Source: Amphirosellinia nigrospora
Taxonomy: Eukaryota > Ascomycota > Sordariomycetes > Xylariales > Xylariaceae
Direction: 5' to 3'
Length of the DNA: 64,000 nucleotides
NCBI GenBank assembly: GCA_004123355.1
Contig: SCHM01000001.1
Location: 6,068,001 to 6,132,000, forward strand
The notes under the pieces are model-generated. The model was given only the letters and a program-made list of their open reading frames with translations, did no database searches and was not told the DNA's origin. A program made the position numbers and the translations under genes. Of this stretch, positions 24,855-36,602 are shown one piece after another (the first letter of the stretch is position 1; each line of letters starts with the position of its first letter).

Positions 24855-26714
24855 TTACTGTAACCGTAGCTTCGTCTTCTTCCTCTTGCCACTAACCTCC
24901 CTATGCTCCTCGATATTCAGCAGCGCCTCCCGTTTCTTCTCGCTGACTACCTTCATGTGGTCCCGGATGAACCGTGTTTCCAAGTTCACGCCCTCTTCCT
25001 TCCATTCTTCCATCTGCTTGCCGCGACCCTTTCTTCTATATTGTGAATCCGCTCCACATCTCGTTGCCCGACAAACGAAACACAGTCACCTTTACGACCA
25101 GCTCGTGCTGTTCGACCAACCCGGTGAATGTAGTCGACTGCTTCTTGTGGAATGTCATAATTGACAACCAATGACACTTCAGGTATATCTAAACCACGAC
25201 TGGCCACATCCGTAGCCACTAGTACGCGGGCCGCCTTGGCTCTAAATCGCTCTAGATTTGACGTCCTTTCCCGTTGGGGTAGCTTTGAGTGAAGAGAAGT
25301 AACGCGATGATCCAAGAGCCGTAGTAAGTGGTGAAGATCTAGAGGAAGATGGTTAGTCTGGAGTTTGTTTTGAGAAAATAGTTTTTTTGGTGAGTATTGG
25401 GCAATTAGAGTAAGCACAGTTGAGAGTACACGTACACTGGGCTGTTGACGCTCGGTTGCAGAATATTATGAGTGACTTGTCTACATTTGCGTCGGTAAGA
25501 AGGAATGCGTGAAGATAGTATTCCTTGTGTGTGACGTTGACTTGCAAATACAACTGCCGTAGTGTATCTGGGACTGCTAGTGCTTCTATGTCTACTTCAC
25601 ACACATAAGCCCCTTTCTTGCCGGGCTTAGCCGGCATGTCCTTTAAAGCTCTAACCTCGGGGGTTATAGTGGCCGTGTAGAGTAGTGTTTCTATTAGATA
25701 TTAGAAGACGTTGTCCACAGTTTTAGATGTGTACTCATCGGCGCTCGAGCCTTGTGGCGTGACCAGAATGCTGAGTAGCGGGAAGTGAAGGGAATATCAG
25801 CATCACTTACGCCTTTGGGCCGAAGGGGGGAGTACTCCAAGAACTACCTCTAAGTCTGGTAGCATACTCCCAGGTCCATTTGCAGCAAGTATCCGGTCTG
25901 CTTCATCGAGAACAACAAACTTTGTTCGCTTTAGGCCAGCAATCGTATCTTCTCCGGATGATTTAATATGATCAGCCAGGCGGCCAGGCGTCGCTATTAC
26001 GATATGTGGACGCTGGGCCAGTTCTATTGCTTGCTGACGCATGTCTGCTCCCCCAGTGATAAGTAGTGTCTTTAGGGATCTAACTGAGCCTATGGCTTTG
26101 ACTTGTTGTTGAATTTGTAGAGCAAGTTCTCTCGTAGCAGTAAGAACGACAGCATATATCGAGCTTGGGTCTTGAGACCACAGCTGAAGAATTGGAGCCA
26201 TAAAAGCCACTGCATTTATGTCAGACAGAGTTGCGATTACGGTTATTCGGGGGCGATATCTAGACGCACCTGTTTTACCAGAACCTGTCCTGGACGAGCC
26301 AATTACATCACGACCTTCTAGGATAGCAGGTATAGTGAGCTGTTGAATACGAGTAGGCCGGTGTATGGCCATATTTTTTAGGCTCTGGGATAGCCATTGC
26401 TTCAGATTCAAATCTTGAAAAGACAAAGATGCGCGTCCACTCTCAACGATTCGAGTCTCGGCGACAGTCACGGGTGTAGGGACAGCCTCTGGAGCCTGAG
26501 CCGCAACCGTCCTCGGCTTCACTCTTGATGGCACATTCACCGAAAATGAAAGAACGTCCTCCTTGGATGTGGAGTCACTAGACAGCTTACGCCGCTTGCG
26601 AGAAGTAACATTGTCAAGGGAGTCAGACTCGGGATCGGAATCGGACTCAGAACCGGGTTGGCTTAAGATGGCATGTTCCGTATCACTTTCGGGAGTTGTA
26701 ACTGACGATGACAT
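24855..26714 (-). CDS. DBP8: ATP-dependent DEAD-box RNA helicase Dbp8
   Basis: DEAD-box helicase of 18S rRNA/small-subunit processing in the nucleolus. In order: an acidic/serine-rich N-terminus; Q-motif ([11 protein letters not shown]...PTRIQQ); motif [20 protein letters not shown] (Ia); ATPGRLADH (Ib); DEAD in [17 protein letters not shown] (the SAT position is TAT, as in other Dbp8); [19 protein letters not shown] (V); [15 protein letters not shown] (VI); and a basic C-terminus [11 protein letters not shown] before TAA at 24855-24857. [19 protein letters not shown] after DEAD is Dbp8-specific. Three introns fit in phase: 26210-26269 (GTGCGT), 25691-25810 (GTAAGT) and 25339-25435 (GTACGT). 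Only one frame change is needed, near 25023, explained by one missing C. It is divergent from the MKK gene, 3.4 kb away. An assignment to another Dbp is unlikely. Confidence 0.93.
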
Positions 26715-27920
26715 TGCAGGGTTCTTATTGATGCAAGATGGAATATCTGAGACAAGCTAGGCCTAGTCAGATGATTGCGATGAAATGCGGTTGTGGGTGT
26801 AGATCAGATACACTGCATGCATTCGTGGTCGTGAAGCAACCGGCTCTGTTGAAAAAGATAATTTTTGATAATGATGTTAGCGCTTTTTGCAGGGGATGAG
26901 CTTTGCTTGGTGGGTGTCTTGGAGGGTGGGTATCGAAGTTAAAATCTGGGCCAATGGAAGATGGAGTTGCAGACCCACTTGGTTCTTTAAGCGCGCGTCT
27001 CCTTCATATTGTTCCTCATGCAGCAACGATTGACTCTGTGACATATAGACATCTGCAATGAATTTGTTGCACCATTTTACAAAATTGTTTACGCAACGTG
27101 ACACTCATGCAAAAGGGGAGAATAGGTATACGGCTAATGTAGTGGTCCTGTTGAGGCCAGCCCGTTGAGTACTACTGCAGCCAGTCGCTGTCCGCCCGAG
27201 TAATAGGCAGTACAGCCAAGACTTTGCTCCTTAAATGTGGTACTGCGACAGGCAAAAGCTTGTTACTTGAGCACGAACGGGATCACGAGAACTTCCGACG
27301 ACTGCTTCTTGATGCGTCATACCTTGGTCAAGCAGCGGTAACCAAGATATGGCAGTGTCAGGCAGCTTTCATCCCGTCTCTATCAATCATGTGGGAGATA
27401 ACCTGACCGTCATGACCCTCCATCTTTTACATCTTCTTGTATGGTGCCATATATTGCAAGGCGCATAATTCTAAATCATCGCTCCCCTATAAGCGCAAGA
27501 TAACACACAACACTCCCCGTTGCTCTTCAAAAGGTGGTCATATCTTTCCCTCGCATGGACATGCACATGCACATCCCGTGGACCCCAAAGCTGAGGTCAG
27601 CCTCCAAATCCTCCAAGTCAACACTCCTATATTAATCATTACAACACGGCTTTTTGGGGCCTTTCGTTTGCATCACGTCTTAGCATTCGAGGATCGCCCT
27701 GCTTTTGATAGGGTGGTGGTGTAGCGTATCTCCTTGCCTCTCATCTCTTGGTAGTGAAGAGGGCACGCGACATAACGCCGTTTCATTTGCGGGCATGCAG
27801 ATGCATTGCATGGCCACTAGCAGCAGAACAATCCCTAACATATATCATAGAACGACTCCTCCGCTTACCAAGGCATTATTATTAACTAACCAACTATGCG
27901 CGAAAAAGGAGGAATGATGT

Positions 27921-27944
27921 TTGTTGTTATTATTGTTATTATTA
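27921..27944. repeat. TTG/TTA trinucleotide microsatellite
   Basis: Imperfect TTG/TTA repeats in non-coding DNA. Confidence 0.75.
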
Positions 27945-28028
27945 GTATGATCTTGGTCGCGATGTTAGTCCGTGTTGGCACTGGCATCGCCGACGCCGAC
28001 GCATGGTGAAATATCTTGTTGCAAGTAG

Positions 28029-28043
28029 GTAAGTAAGTAAGTA
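28029..28043. repeat. (GTAA)n short tandem repeat
   Basis: Tandem GTAA units, directly downstream of the short minus-strand frame that ends at 28045. Confidence 0.7.
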
Positions 28044-30161
28044 TTTATTCACTGTTTATATCGAATATCTCGACGGGCAGTTGGTCCCACATGAAGTCCA
28101 ATAGCTCTTCGCGGCCTGGCACGTAAGGGGAATGATTACAGGGGCTGGTTCGGCCACGTCGGGACATTGTCTTGTGATAAGTCTTGGAACATCCCGAGTC
28201 AATGGGCGAATCTGGTATCTCTCTAAACCTTATATCAATTGTGAACCAGGCCAACAACGTTCCCTCTAGCGCGAATCTATTCGTCGCCGCGGTGCTTGAT
28301 ATGTGTGTCTGATGTAGTGTGTATGTAATAGCACGGCGATCCTTGCGGGTCTTGGGACATTGAAGCCAGGCAAGATTGGACGTATCAGAATGGTTGTTGA
28401 TGGTTGATGTTACCTTGCTTAAGATTGCTGGCTTCGCTGCTGCAGCGCTCGGTACCTCTTAGGAGACAGCAACCATTCTTTCGGAATTTACAGCCATGTC
28501 AGGCGCTTGGAGCCATTATGCTTTGTTTTGTTTGTTAGCCATAGTACTAATGACCAGGCGTGGTGCGTCGCGGTCAGCTTATGAGAGTAATCGTTAGCCG
28601 CCGGGGACTGTCTCATCTTGTCATCCGAAACAGAGAGGCGGGATTCCACATGCACACAGATCGCCGTCTTTCCTATATCGCCTACCTATTACGCGATGAG
28701 TATACGGAGTAAACTGGGTATCCATCGGTGCGGCCGAGGTGTCACCACACGGCTGTGGGATTAGGATTGGGATGATTGGGATTGGGATTGGTGTTGAGCA
28801 GGTAGCCCAGGGTACAGACGCCACCATGATGCTCTACCTGCCCATTAGCTACACTACGACACACACCCGCATATCCATCCAACAGGTACCTATCAACAGC
28901 TACGGTATGTAGCCCGAGAACGCAACGCTACCTACAGTAGCTGGATTACCTACCGAGGCAGACACATTGCAGCTGTTGTGGTACCTGGTCAAGCTACTTG
29001 TAAGATACGGGCTGCGTCACTTACCAGACCGTGTGCAAGTGAGACCATCCGCCTCTCATAGAACTAACGATATTTGTGAATAAGTAATGAGTACTGGATG
29101 GAGATGGATCATAGATTCGACTTCCAAGTCTCTGGGGACTGACTGGCTAACTATCCGCCGCTCTACCTCCACCCGCACTGCTCCGTGACTGCTAGTAGCG
29201 TAGATAGGTACATGTCTAGTATCGCTTGGCTAGCCCAGCCTGCAGACTGCAGAACGAGCCGTCGCCAAACGCCCACCGATCCATCTTGGAGGCAAGGGGC
29301 CCCTGTCGCCGCCCCCCCAGTGAGAGCAACATACCTACCGCCGCCCCCGACCTACGGGGTATCTTAGGTGGACTAAACCACCTAACCACCTAACCCTTAA
29401 CAGCCAGGAGGGGAACCTCGTCACCATCGAGAACAATCACACGAACACCAACGTTCGTTCTTATTTCCTCTCATTTCTACTACAACACCACAACACCACA
29501 CCACATTTCATACCTAGTTCGTGCATCTGCCTCAACCCGCCTACTATCTGTTATCTTTTAGCTTCTCTACGTAGCTACCAACCGCTCTGAAGATTGTACA
29601 AGTTGCTTGAGCCTGCCAAATCCCCCTCTCTAGCTATAGATCGAGATTCGTCCGCTCCCTCCCATCGTCGTGTGCTGCCGTGACACCAGTCCGGGCTTTC
29701 CTGCTGTGAATAACTTTTGACATCACAAGCTCTGGCTCGGCCCGTTTTTCTTACTTTGCGTTTAACTTTGCATTCGACCCGCCCGACCGCGCCTTGGGCC
29801 GTCAATACCTGCCTGCATACCCGCTTGTGAAAGGAAGGTTGCGCTCCCTGTGGCTGCAGAGAGACAGACGTGCGTACAGCTAGCTGTGCAGCCGCCAGCA
29901 TCAATGTCTGAGCACAGCACTACCGCCCAGGCTCCCGAGCCCGTGGCGCACAATGTAATAGGCCTTGTCTCTTTTTTTTTTTCATTTGCCTGCGCCAGCT
30001 TCTTCCCTTTCTCTCCTTTGTATTGTGAAACTCATAGCTCTCCCGAGGAGGCAAGAGGGCAGGGCCGAGAAAGAAGGATCCCTCGCATTGTCGCACAATG
30101 CTAACCTCGTACTCCGTTCAAGGCCTCGAAACCTACCACCACACCGATTGCTACTCCGCCA

Positions 30162-31775
30162 ATGTCGACTCCCATACCCATGATGTCGTCTTCTCCTGCA
30201 CCGCTTCGGCCAGCTCTCGGCGGCCGCCCTGGTGGTGCCCGAACCCCAAGATTAGGCTTGGCCATCCCCCCGTCACCCAACGTTAAGCCAGTTGGCACGG
30301 CTATGGCTGGTGGCCCAGCCCGGCCTCAACTTACTGTCCACGTCGCAACCCCCATGGGTAGCACTGTAGCTCCGTATGAGCAAACTCGGACATCTGTCCA
30401 GCCGGGGCAGTCGGCGAGTGGTGGCAGCGAGAGTAGTGCTGCCCATTCACGGTCTGGCAGTTTTGGGCCACTTGATGGAAGAGCAAGTAATCCTACCTCG
30501 GCGGGTTCTCAGTTCTCAGCACTCTCTTTTGCGTCGCAATATGGCATTGGATCACGGCCGCAGGGTACCCCCGACCCAAATATCTGCGGTCGGATCTATC
30601 TATTCAGAGAGAAGCGAAGGAGGCGTTGGGATGGAGCGAGACGGAAGCATGCACGGTCTAGAGAGTAGTTTCGACAAACTGGCGTTAGACAAAGCTAGAA
30701 ATGCTGATGTTGATGATTTGGATGACGATGAATGTTGGAGGATCGCCAGTATGGAAGGCCGTATCATCGAGCTCGGTGGTCTCGGTGAAGGCGCTGGAGG
30801 CGCAGTCACGCGATGTCAACTCAAAGGGGGGAGAGACAATATTTGCCTTAAAAGTCCGTTCTCTTCCCCGCCCTTGCCTTTTTGAGGACTGATGCTGACA
30901 TGCATGCAGGTGATCACCACCAACCCTAATCCAGATGTAAAGAAGCAAATCGAGAGATTAACTTCAACAAGGAGTGTGCATCGGAGCATATCTGCCGCTA
31001 TTACGGAGCTTTTGTCGACAACTGCTACCATCTCCATTGCTATGGAGTTTTGCGAGGGCGGATCTCTCGACAGCATCTATAAAGAGGTCAAGAAACTCGG
31101 CGGACGGACAGGAGAGAAAGTTCTCGGCAAGATCGCAGAGGGTGTGCTAGGCGGTCTCACCTATTTACACGGAAAGAAAATCATACACCGTGACATTAAG
31201 CCCTCAAATTCTACTATGTCGTAGCGGCGAGGTAAAGCTTTGCGACTTTGGTGTGTCTGGCGATTTCGGAACCAAGGGTGAGGCCAATACATTTATTGGC
31301 ACCAGCTACTACATGGCACCAGAACGGATCACAGGTCAAAGCTATACTATCACATCCGATGTCTGGTCGACTGGAGTTACACTCCTTGAGGTGGCACAGC
31401 ACCGATTCCCATTCCCCGCTGATGGAACAGAAATGCAGCCTAAAGCCGGCCTCATAGATCTTTTAACATATATTGTTCGGCAATCAATACCGAAATTGAA
31501 GGATGAGCCGGAAGCAAACATCTTTTGGAGCGATGGCTTCAAGTACTTTATAGAGTGCTGGTAAGTCATGAATAACCTGATTTGTTCCTATGAAGGGAAC
31601 TACAGAATAAAGAGCTCACAAATATAATAGTCTCGAGAAAGAGCCACTTCGCCGAGCCTCTCCATGGCGAATGCTTGAGCATCCCTGGATGGTTGAAATG
31701 CGCAGCAAACGAGTCAACATGCAGAAGTACTTGTCGCAAGTATGGGGATGGGACGAAACAGAACCAAAATCATAA
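30162..31775 (+). CDS. MKK2: MAP kinase kinase of the cell-wall-integrity pathway (Mkk1/2, MkkA-like)
   Basis: Dual-specificity kinase between Bck1-type MAPKKK and Slt2-type MAPK. The N-terminal about 200 residues are disordered and rich in P, G and S ([20 protein letters not shown] is typical of fungal Mkk1/2). Kinase landmarks are [11 protein letters not shown] (glycine loop), FALKV (lysine), [23 protein letters not shown] (catalytic loop), [11 protein letters not shown] (DFG), and an activation segment [16 protein letters not shown] with the expected S/T sites. The C-terminus is [18 protein letters not shown]...QVWGWDE. Two introns fit: 30854-30909 (GTCCGT donor, GCTGAC branch) and 31561-31630 (GTAAGT). 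The frame changes near 30570, 30830, 30960, 31015 and 31210. It converges with CWF23. The SGDFG...[10 protein letters not shown] segment separates it from Pbs2 and Ste7 types. Confidence 0.92.
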
Positions 31776-32618
31776 ACTACCCTCCCCAAACAAGGTTTCT
31801 GAATATACCAGAAACTTCTTTACCCAGAAATTCTGGATTAGGGAAGATGGTGGATAATATGACTTTCAGGATGATGATATCCTACCAGTTGACATGATTC
31901 CACTAAGCAGGCATTGATTACTTTGGCGCAACATAGATATACCCTCACATCAATAACCCACAGTATAGCAACGGGTACAACATGGCACAATCAGCACGGC
32001 TTGGATATGAAAATTAACACGGGAAATTGGTGCTTCACAACCACAAAAGGACTCAAACCATTATAGAGTCATTTTATCACTCTCGTCATATATATGCATT
32101 CAATTACAAATATCATATTACAGCGTACGAATCCAAATGAACTTCAAGAGGAAAGGGTAGTATGTGGAACCGAGAGAATGGAAACCAGTAATGTGCTCAG
32201 CCTAGAAGTGCTAGGTGAACAGAAAGACGTATAATTTGGACAAGAGAAACAATCCCAGATACCGGACAGTTATACACCAATTTACTATAACGCCTTCTTT
32301 GTCTTGACCCTGGGCTTACTGATGTTTGGATTGCGTGTGTTACGAAATAGTTTATATATACTGATCTGTATGTAAATGACGACGACACCGAGAGATCACG
32401 ACAAGACTATCATATGAAACAAAGTTGATCAGATTAATCAATCTAATGAGCCACTAAGTGGCGTCTGGGTATCATTTTGTGTGTCTATCGTGGGTATCAT
32501 AAAATAATCGTCCCGTCTATGCGAATCCGAGTCTGGCCTCATCAAACCAGATTCTTAAACATGTATCTCTCCATTCTAATTATTCTCCCGCTGCTACCTT
32601 TTTCTCTTGATGCGCTCG
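31776..32618. other. Convergent 3' intergenic region (MKK2/CWF23)
   Basis: AT-rich, 843 bases between two convergent stop codons. No gene-like content seen; it carries the 3' ends of both transcripts. Confidence 0.6.
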
Positions 32619-33623
32619 TTATATGCCATCGGACGCCATCGCCGTACTCGCCGCAGCAGCGGCTTCGGCTTCGGCTCTCTTGCGCTCCTTTTCCCGCTGC
32701 GCGGCGCGCAGCTTGGCCATCGTCGAAGAGAAATCCCCAGGCGCCGCATTTGATGTAGGAGGTTGGGTTGTATTAATCTTAAATCTCGGCACGGACGCGG
32801 GTTTTTCGGGAGCTGCTGCTGGTATCGCGGTAGGTTTGCCATCTTTGGACGTCTCGTCTTTTTGGGGTCTGCCGCCGTTCTTTTTCTTGTCTGCTTTCCG
32901 CGCCGCCTTGTCTGCCTTGCGCTCCCGCAGCCTACGTTCGATATCGGCTATCCGCTCATCATATCCATCCGCCGCCGCCGCCGCCGGCGGTGGTGGTTGC
33001 GCATCTGCGTCCTCCATCCTGATATCCGCAGACGTAGCCGTCGTATCCGGCTCCGGCTCCGGCTTCGCTTCCTTTCGCGCAGCATCTCCACCTCTCTCCA
33101 TCGGCGCATGTTCGCGTTCCTTCGCCTCGCGCGCGCGCTCCCTCGCCTCCGCCTCCTCCTTCAGGCGCCGGCGTTTCTCGAGGTGTTCCCTCCCCTTCTC
33201 CATAAGCGCCCTCTTCTCCGCCTGCGTCATCATATTCTTCTTCCCCTCCTCCTCATCCCATCCACCTTGCGCTTGACGCCGCGCTCCCTGGCCTCCAAAT
33301 CATCGATCATGGCCCTCCGCTTAGCATCGAGCGCGGCCCGCGCCCTCTGCGCCTGCAGAGCGGCGGCACGGGCGGAGTCGTACGCGGCGCGCGCCTCGGG
33401 CGACGACAGCACGCACGTCGCGCGCGCGCTCGAACAGCTGCCATATCTCCGGGTCGAAGTTCTTCGCCTTGTCCGGGTGATGCTTCAGCGACGCCTTGCG
33501 CCAGGCGCGGTGCACCTCGGGTTGCGCGGCGTCGGCCGACACGGACAGGAGTTCGTACAGATCTTTCCCTGCCGTCGCGTACTCGCGCGCGTATTGCAGG
33601 AGTTCAGATTTCTTGTCGTCCAT
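32619..33623 (-). CDS. CWF23: DnaJ-domain pre-mRNA splicing factor Cwf23 (DNAJC17-like)
   Basis: J-domain protein of the Cwf23/DNAJC17 family, which works with the spliceosome in the nucleus. The ATG at 33623 is followed by KDLYELLSVSADAAQPEVHR and AWRKASLKHHPDKAKNFD, which carries the HPD tripeptide needed for Hsp70 stimulation. WQLFERARDV and SSPEARAAYDSARAA follow. The remainder is a long charged, Ala/Arg/Glu-rich coiled-coil-like region (GREHLEKRRRLKEEAEARER), a Pro-rich linker and a C-terminal segment PGDFSSTMAKLRAAQREKER, also conserved in this family. It ends ASDGI with TAA at 32619-32621. The frame changes near 33413 and 33258 (three G where four are needed). No intron seen. A (GT)n repeat begins 54 bases upstream of the ATG. 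The gene is GC-rich, so long antisense frames occur here; they are shadows. Confidence 0.82.
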
Positions 33624-33673
33624 CTTCGCTCTTTCGTTTCCTCTAACCCAGAGCCGAAAAAGATTCTGTGTTG

Positions 33674-33711
<38 letters not shown>

Positions 33712-34556
33712 AGTGATAGGTTGCGATGACGTCCAGGACTGATCCTTTGACGTAGTGTAGACTCGTGTGTGTGAGGACCGGTGCGAAACCTGGGGTATCA
33801 GATCGGGATGTGTGTTTACATCCAGTCGGACGTCGGAGGCCGCAAAGAATGCAGGCTTAATTGTTCGAAAAACATGAAAAATAATATGTTAGGTAAACAA
33901 GTTAAAATGATGACAACAAAGGTATAGCCTTTGCCTCCCTACAGCTGCCAGCCAGTGTCGGGCCGACCTGTATACCAGCATCAATCTGATGCACCTCTTA
34001 CCTACTGTAAAGCTGAACTAATCGGTATCACTTTTGATTGCTGTACTACAGAGGAATAGGTAGTCACAGAAATCGTATTTTCTAAGTTGTGTGTAAATGG
34101 CTGGGTATCTAGCTTGTGACTTTAAAAGATACCCTCGTGAAGGTTGTAAATAAACTATCTCCAACGACTGGTGTCCTAATCACCCCCATATAACACGCTG
34201 TCCACCTGAGTAGTTATACATGCTTCCATTATCTACTATATCTGGTGAGCTCCCCCACCATATTCTATTGAAAAGCCATCCCCACAGTATGCATGATCCT
34301 ATCCGTCAATAGTTTACATGTGTAAAGAGCACCCAGGCCAGAAGCAGAACACCATGTTAAATACGCCAAGAACGCCGCCCAGGTAAAGCGCTTATGCAGT
34401 GTGAGTGAAACAAACCGACCGGGGGTATTTCAATGCCCAATAGTGGACATAGTGGGGACCGAATTGGAGGTATCCAGCCACCGCAATCGTAGAACGCCAC
34501 GAAATGCTCAGTTCAAGAACGCGCCATTCCCATGCTTCATACAAAAAGTAGTGACA
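33624..34556. other. Region upstream of CWF23 and downstream of the PHRF1-like gene
   Basis: 933 bases, with the (GT)n tract close to CWF23. No gene-like content found in the rest. Confidence 0.55.
33677..33707. repeat. (GT)n microsatellite in the CWF23 5' region
   Basis: About 15 GT units. On the coding strand of CWF23 it is a CA repeat 54 bases before the ATG, so probably inside the 5' UTR or core promoter. Confidence 0.95.
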
Positions 34557-36602
34557 TTACGCCTTGATATCTGCAACGGCTTGTGCAACCTCCTTGGTGG
34601 CAATCTTCTCAAACCGATGTCGAGCTTGGTCGTCAAGCTCTACTTCCGAGACTTCTTTATAGAGTTTATGACTTAGATCACGATTAATGCTGGCGTACTG
34701 ATCTGCTGTGAGGTGTCCGGATTTCCAATGCGGCTTAAGCGCGTCCTTAACGATGCCGCTAATGCTCTCCTTCATCTCAAAAGGCAGACCAGTGCGTGTC
34801 GGCGAGGCATCAGGCGAGTGTACGAGATTGCTACTAATATCCATAGACCTATGTCGCCGTGGCCTTGGCTGTCGTATCTCCAGAGTGATGATCGTCCCGT
34901 TGCCTTGTGGATGTTGCTGCTGACGTGAGCGCGACTCTGAATCGCTGTGCTCCCCATCTCGAGAAGCCATATAATTCGCTCGTGGGTAGACCGGTTCTAT
35001 CCGTGAACTAAGCGACAAAGGTGACCGGGCCGGTCATTGATCCCCCGGGGTGGCGGTGTCATGGAAAGCGCTCGTGGACTACTATAGCCTGATGGCGAAG
35101 GCGATGCTGCAGGCGAGTGCGGGTCTGTACTGGACTTGGTCGTAGCAAAAAGTGCACGAATGTTCTCATCGTCTGACGATGGGCTCATCTCAACTTCCTT
35201 CAACAAAGAAGAGAGAAACGATGGTCCTTCCGGTGAGCGTACTGGTGAATGTGCTCTACCATTTGCTGACGACCCAACCGGTGCAGGTTCCGCATTTTGC
35301 GCGGTGTCTGATTAGATGAAGACCCTTCAGATTGAGTGGGAACTCGTCTCGTTCTTGGACGTTTGAGCTTTCGCTCCGGCGGCGGAGGTTCAATGGGAGA
35401 TGCCGTCATGGACCGGGATTTACGTTTTCGATGATTTGGACTGGACGAAATTGGTGTCTCAACTTCCATAGCTTTGTCCAACGCGCCCCACGCTTGCCTC
35501 TCCTCACGAGTCTCCCGAGGAGGCGGTGGTTGTGGCAGAGGCTGCCTCACCACTTGCTGGGGAAGGGTGATGGGAAGATTCTCAACGAAGACGTCGCGGG
35601 CGCCAAGACGACTTGCGATATTGAGACGTTGTTGCCATCTCTGATACTCTCGTCGCTCTCTCTCACTGCGCTGTTGTGATCGACGGTAATCATGCAAAGC
35701 CTCGTCGTCCTCATGGTTGTCAAGGTCAATGTTCAAGGCATCCCACACACGTCCTGTGATTTGACCCCATGCCCCTTGCCATTCATCCGAGCGAGCCCGT
35801 TGCCTGGCCCGTCGCATAGTCGCTTGAGTACGTGGCAAGTAATCGGAACGACGATCAGAAAGGCCGGCGAGACCGGCGGCTGCTATATCCGAATCATCCA
35901 GCTCGGCCGCGAGTAGTTCGGCAGCCGCCCCTGAACATTCTAGGCAAAACCAGTGACCGCGAGGAACAGAATCCAAGCCAACACAGTATGTATGGTATGG
36001 TGCATCGCAGTTGTCGCAAAGAAGGAGGACGTCTTCGTGGTCGGCGCTATCACAGATGGGGCACGGTCGCACTCCTCTTCTTCTGGGTTCTCATCCAGCC
36101 ATGCCTGCGGGTCGAACTCGGCAACTTGCTTCTTGTCCTCTACCTTGTATGAAGAGAGTAGGGTACCTGTGTATTCGAATTAGCTTCGTTCCCTAAATTG
36201 CACACAATTAAAGCGACTTACCCCCAACTTTATCGTAGACATGCACCAAATGAAAAGCTTGGCGACATATAGGACAGCTATTGGCTTTCCCCGTCCATTC
36301 CCTCAAACAAGAATCGTGAAGGACATGGCCGCAGACTTGAATAACGGCAATTTTATTGTCGTCGTTGGTCCTAGGCGACCTGGTGGTAGAGGCAATAGCG
36401 TTGTTGCTGCTAATACCGTCATCGGTGTGACTTGGGATGGTGACACAGCTACATCACAAGTAGCGGCGGGAGTGGGATGGGACGGCGAAGCCCGCAAAAT
36501 GTCATGACTATGATGGGGAGTTTCAGGAGGTGGTGTTTGTGGAGGTGGCGACGAATGTGCCACGTCTAGATTATCTAGACAGACGATACATTGATCAGCC
36601 AT
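34557..36602 (-). CDS. PHRF1/Asr1-like RING and PHD finger protein with SRI-like C-terminus
   Basis: Probable E3 ubiquitin ligase of the RNA polymerase II apparatus. It starts MADQCIVCLDNL (first RING Cys pair). After an S/T/P-rich insert of about 60 residues come CGHVLHDSC and CPICRQAF (rest of the RING). Exon 2 (from 36166) carries a PHD finger: CPICDSADHEDVLLLCDNCD, APYHTYCVGL, GHWFCLEC. A charged region with KRKSRS and KRPRTRR (nuclear-localisation-like) and SP repeats follows. The last about 70 residues (ISGIVKDALKPHWKSGHLT...INRDLSHKLYKEV) resemble the Set2-Rpb1-interaction type domain at the end of human PHRF1. One intron, 36167-36221 (GTAAGT). The frame changes near 36360, 36070, 35215 and 35030. 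Family membership is confident; polymerase binding is inferred from PHRF1 and yeast Asr1. Confidence 0.82.

Larger units (their letters stand above)
26715..30161. other. Divergent region between DBP8 and the MAPKK gene
   Basis: About 3.4 kb. It holds a TTG/TTA repeat at 27921-27944, a (GTAA)n run at 28029-28043 and GATTGG repeats at about 28764-28791. A minus-strand frame at 28257-28045 ending GREELLDFMWDQLPVEIFDI looks protein-like but is short and unassigned. From about 29400 to 30150 the sequence is C/T-rich, as expected of the promoter and leader of the MAPKK gene. Confidence 0.45.

Noticed and set aside
28045-28257. Short protein-like minus-strand frame ending DFMWDQLPVEIFDINSE
   Set aside because: Composition is suggestive, but 70 codons with no upstream exon or known family is too little to call a gene.
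28764-28791. GATTGG/GGGATT repeats resembling a telomere-like word
   Set aside because: Only a few imperfect units and not the fungal TTAGGG repeat; ordinary low-complexity DNA.
32623-33716. Long + strand open frames (217 and 317 codons)
   Set aside because: They are antisense shadows of the GC-rich CWF23 gene, whose J domain is unmistakable on the minus strand; their own translations are Ser/Ala- and Arg-rich without motifs.
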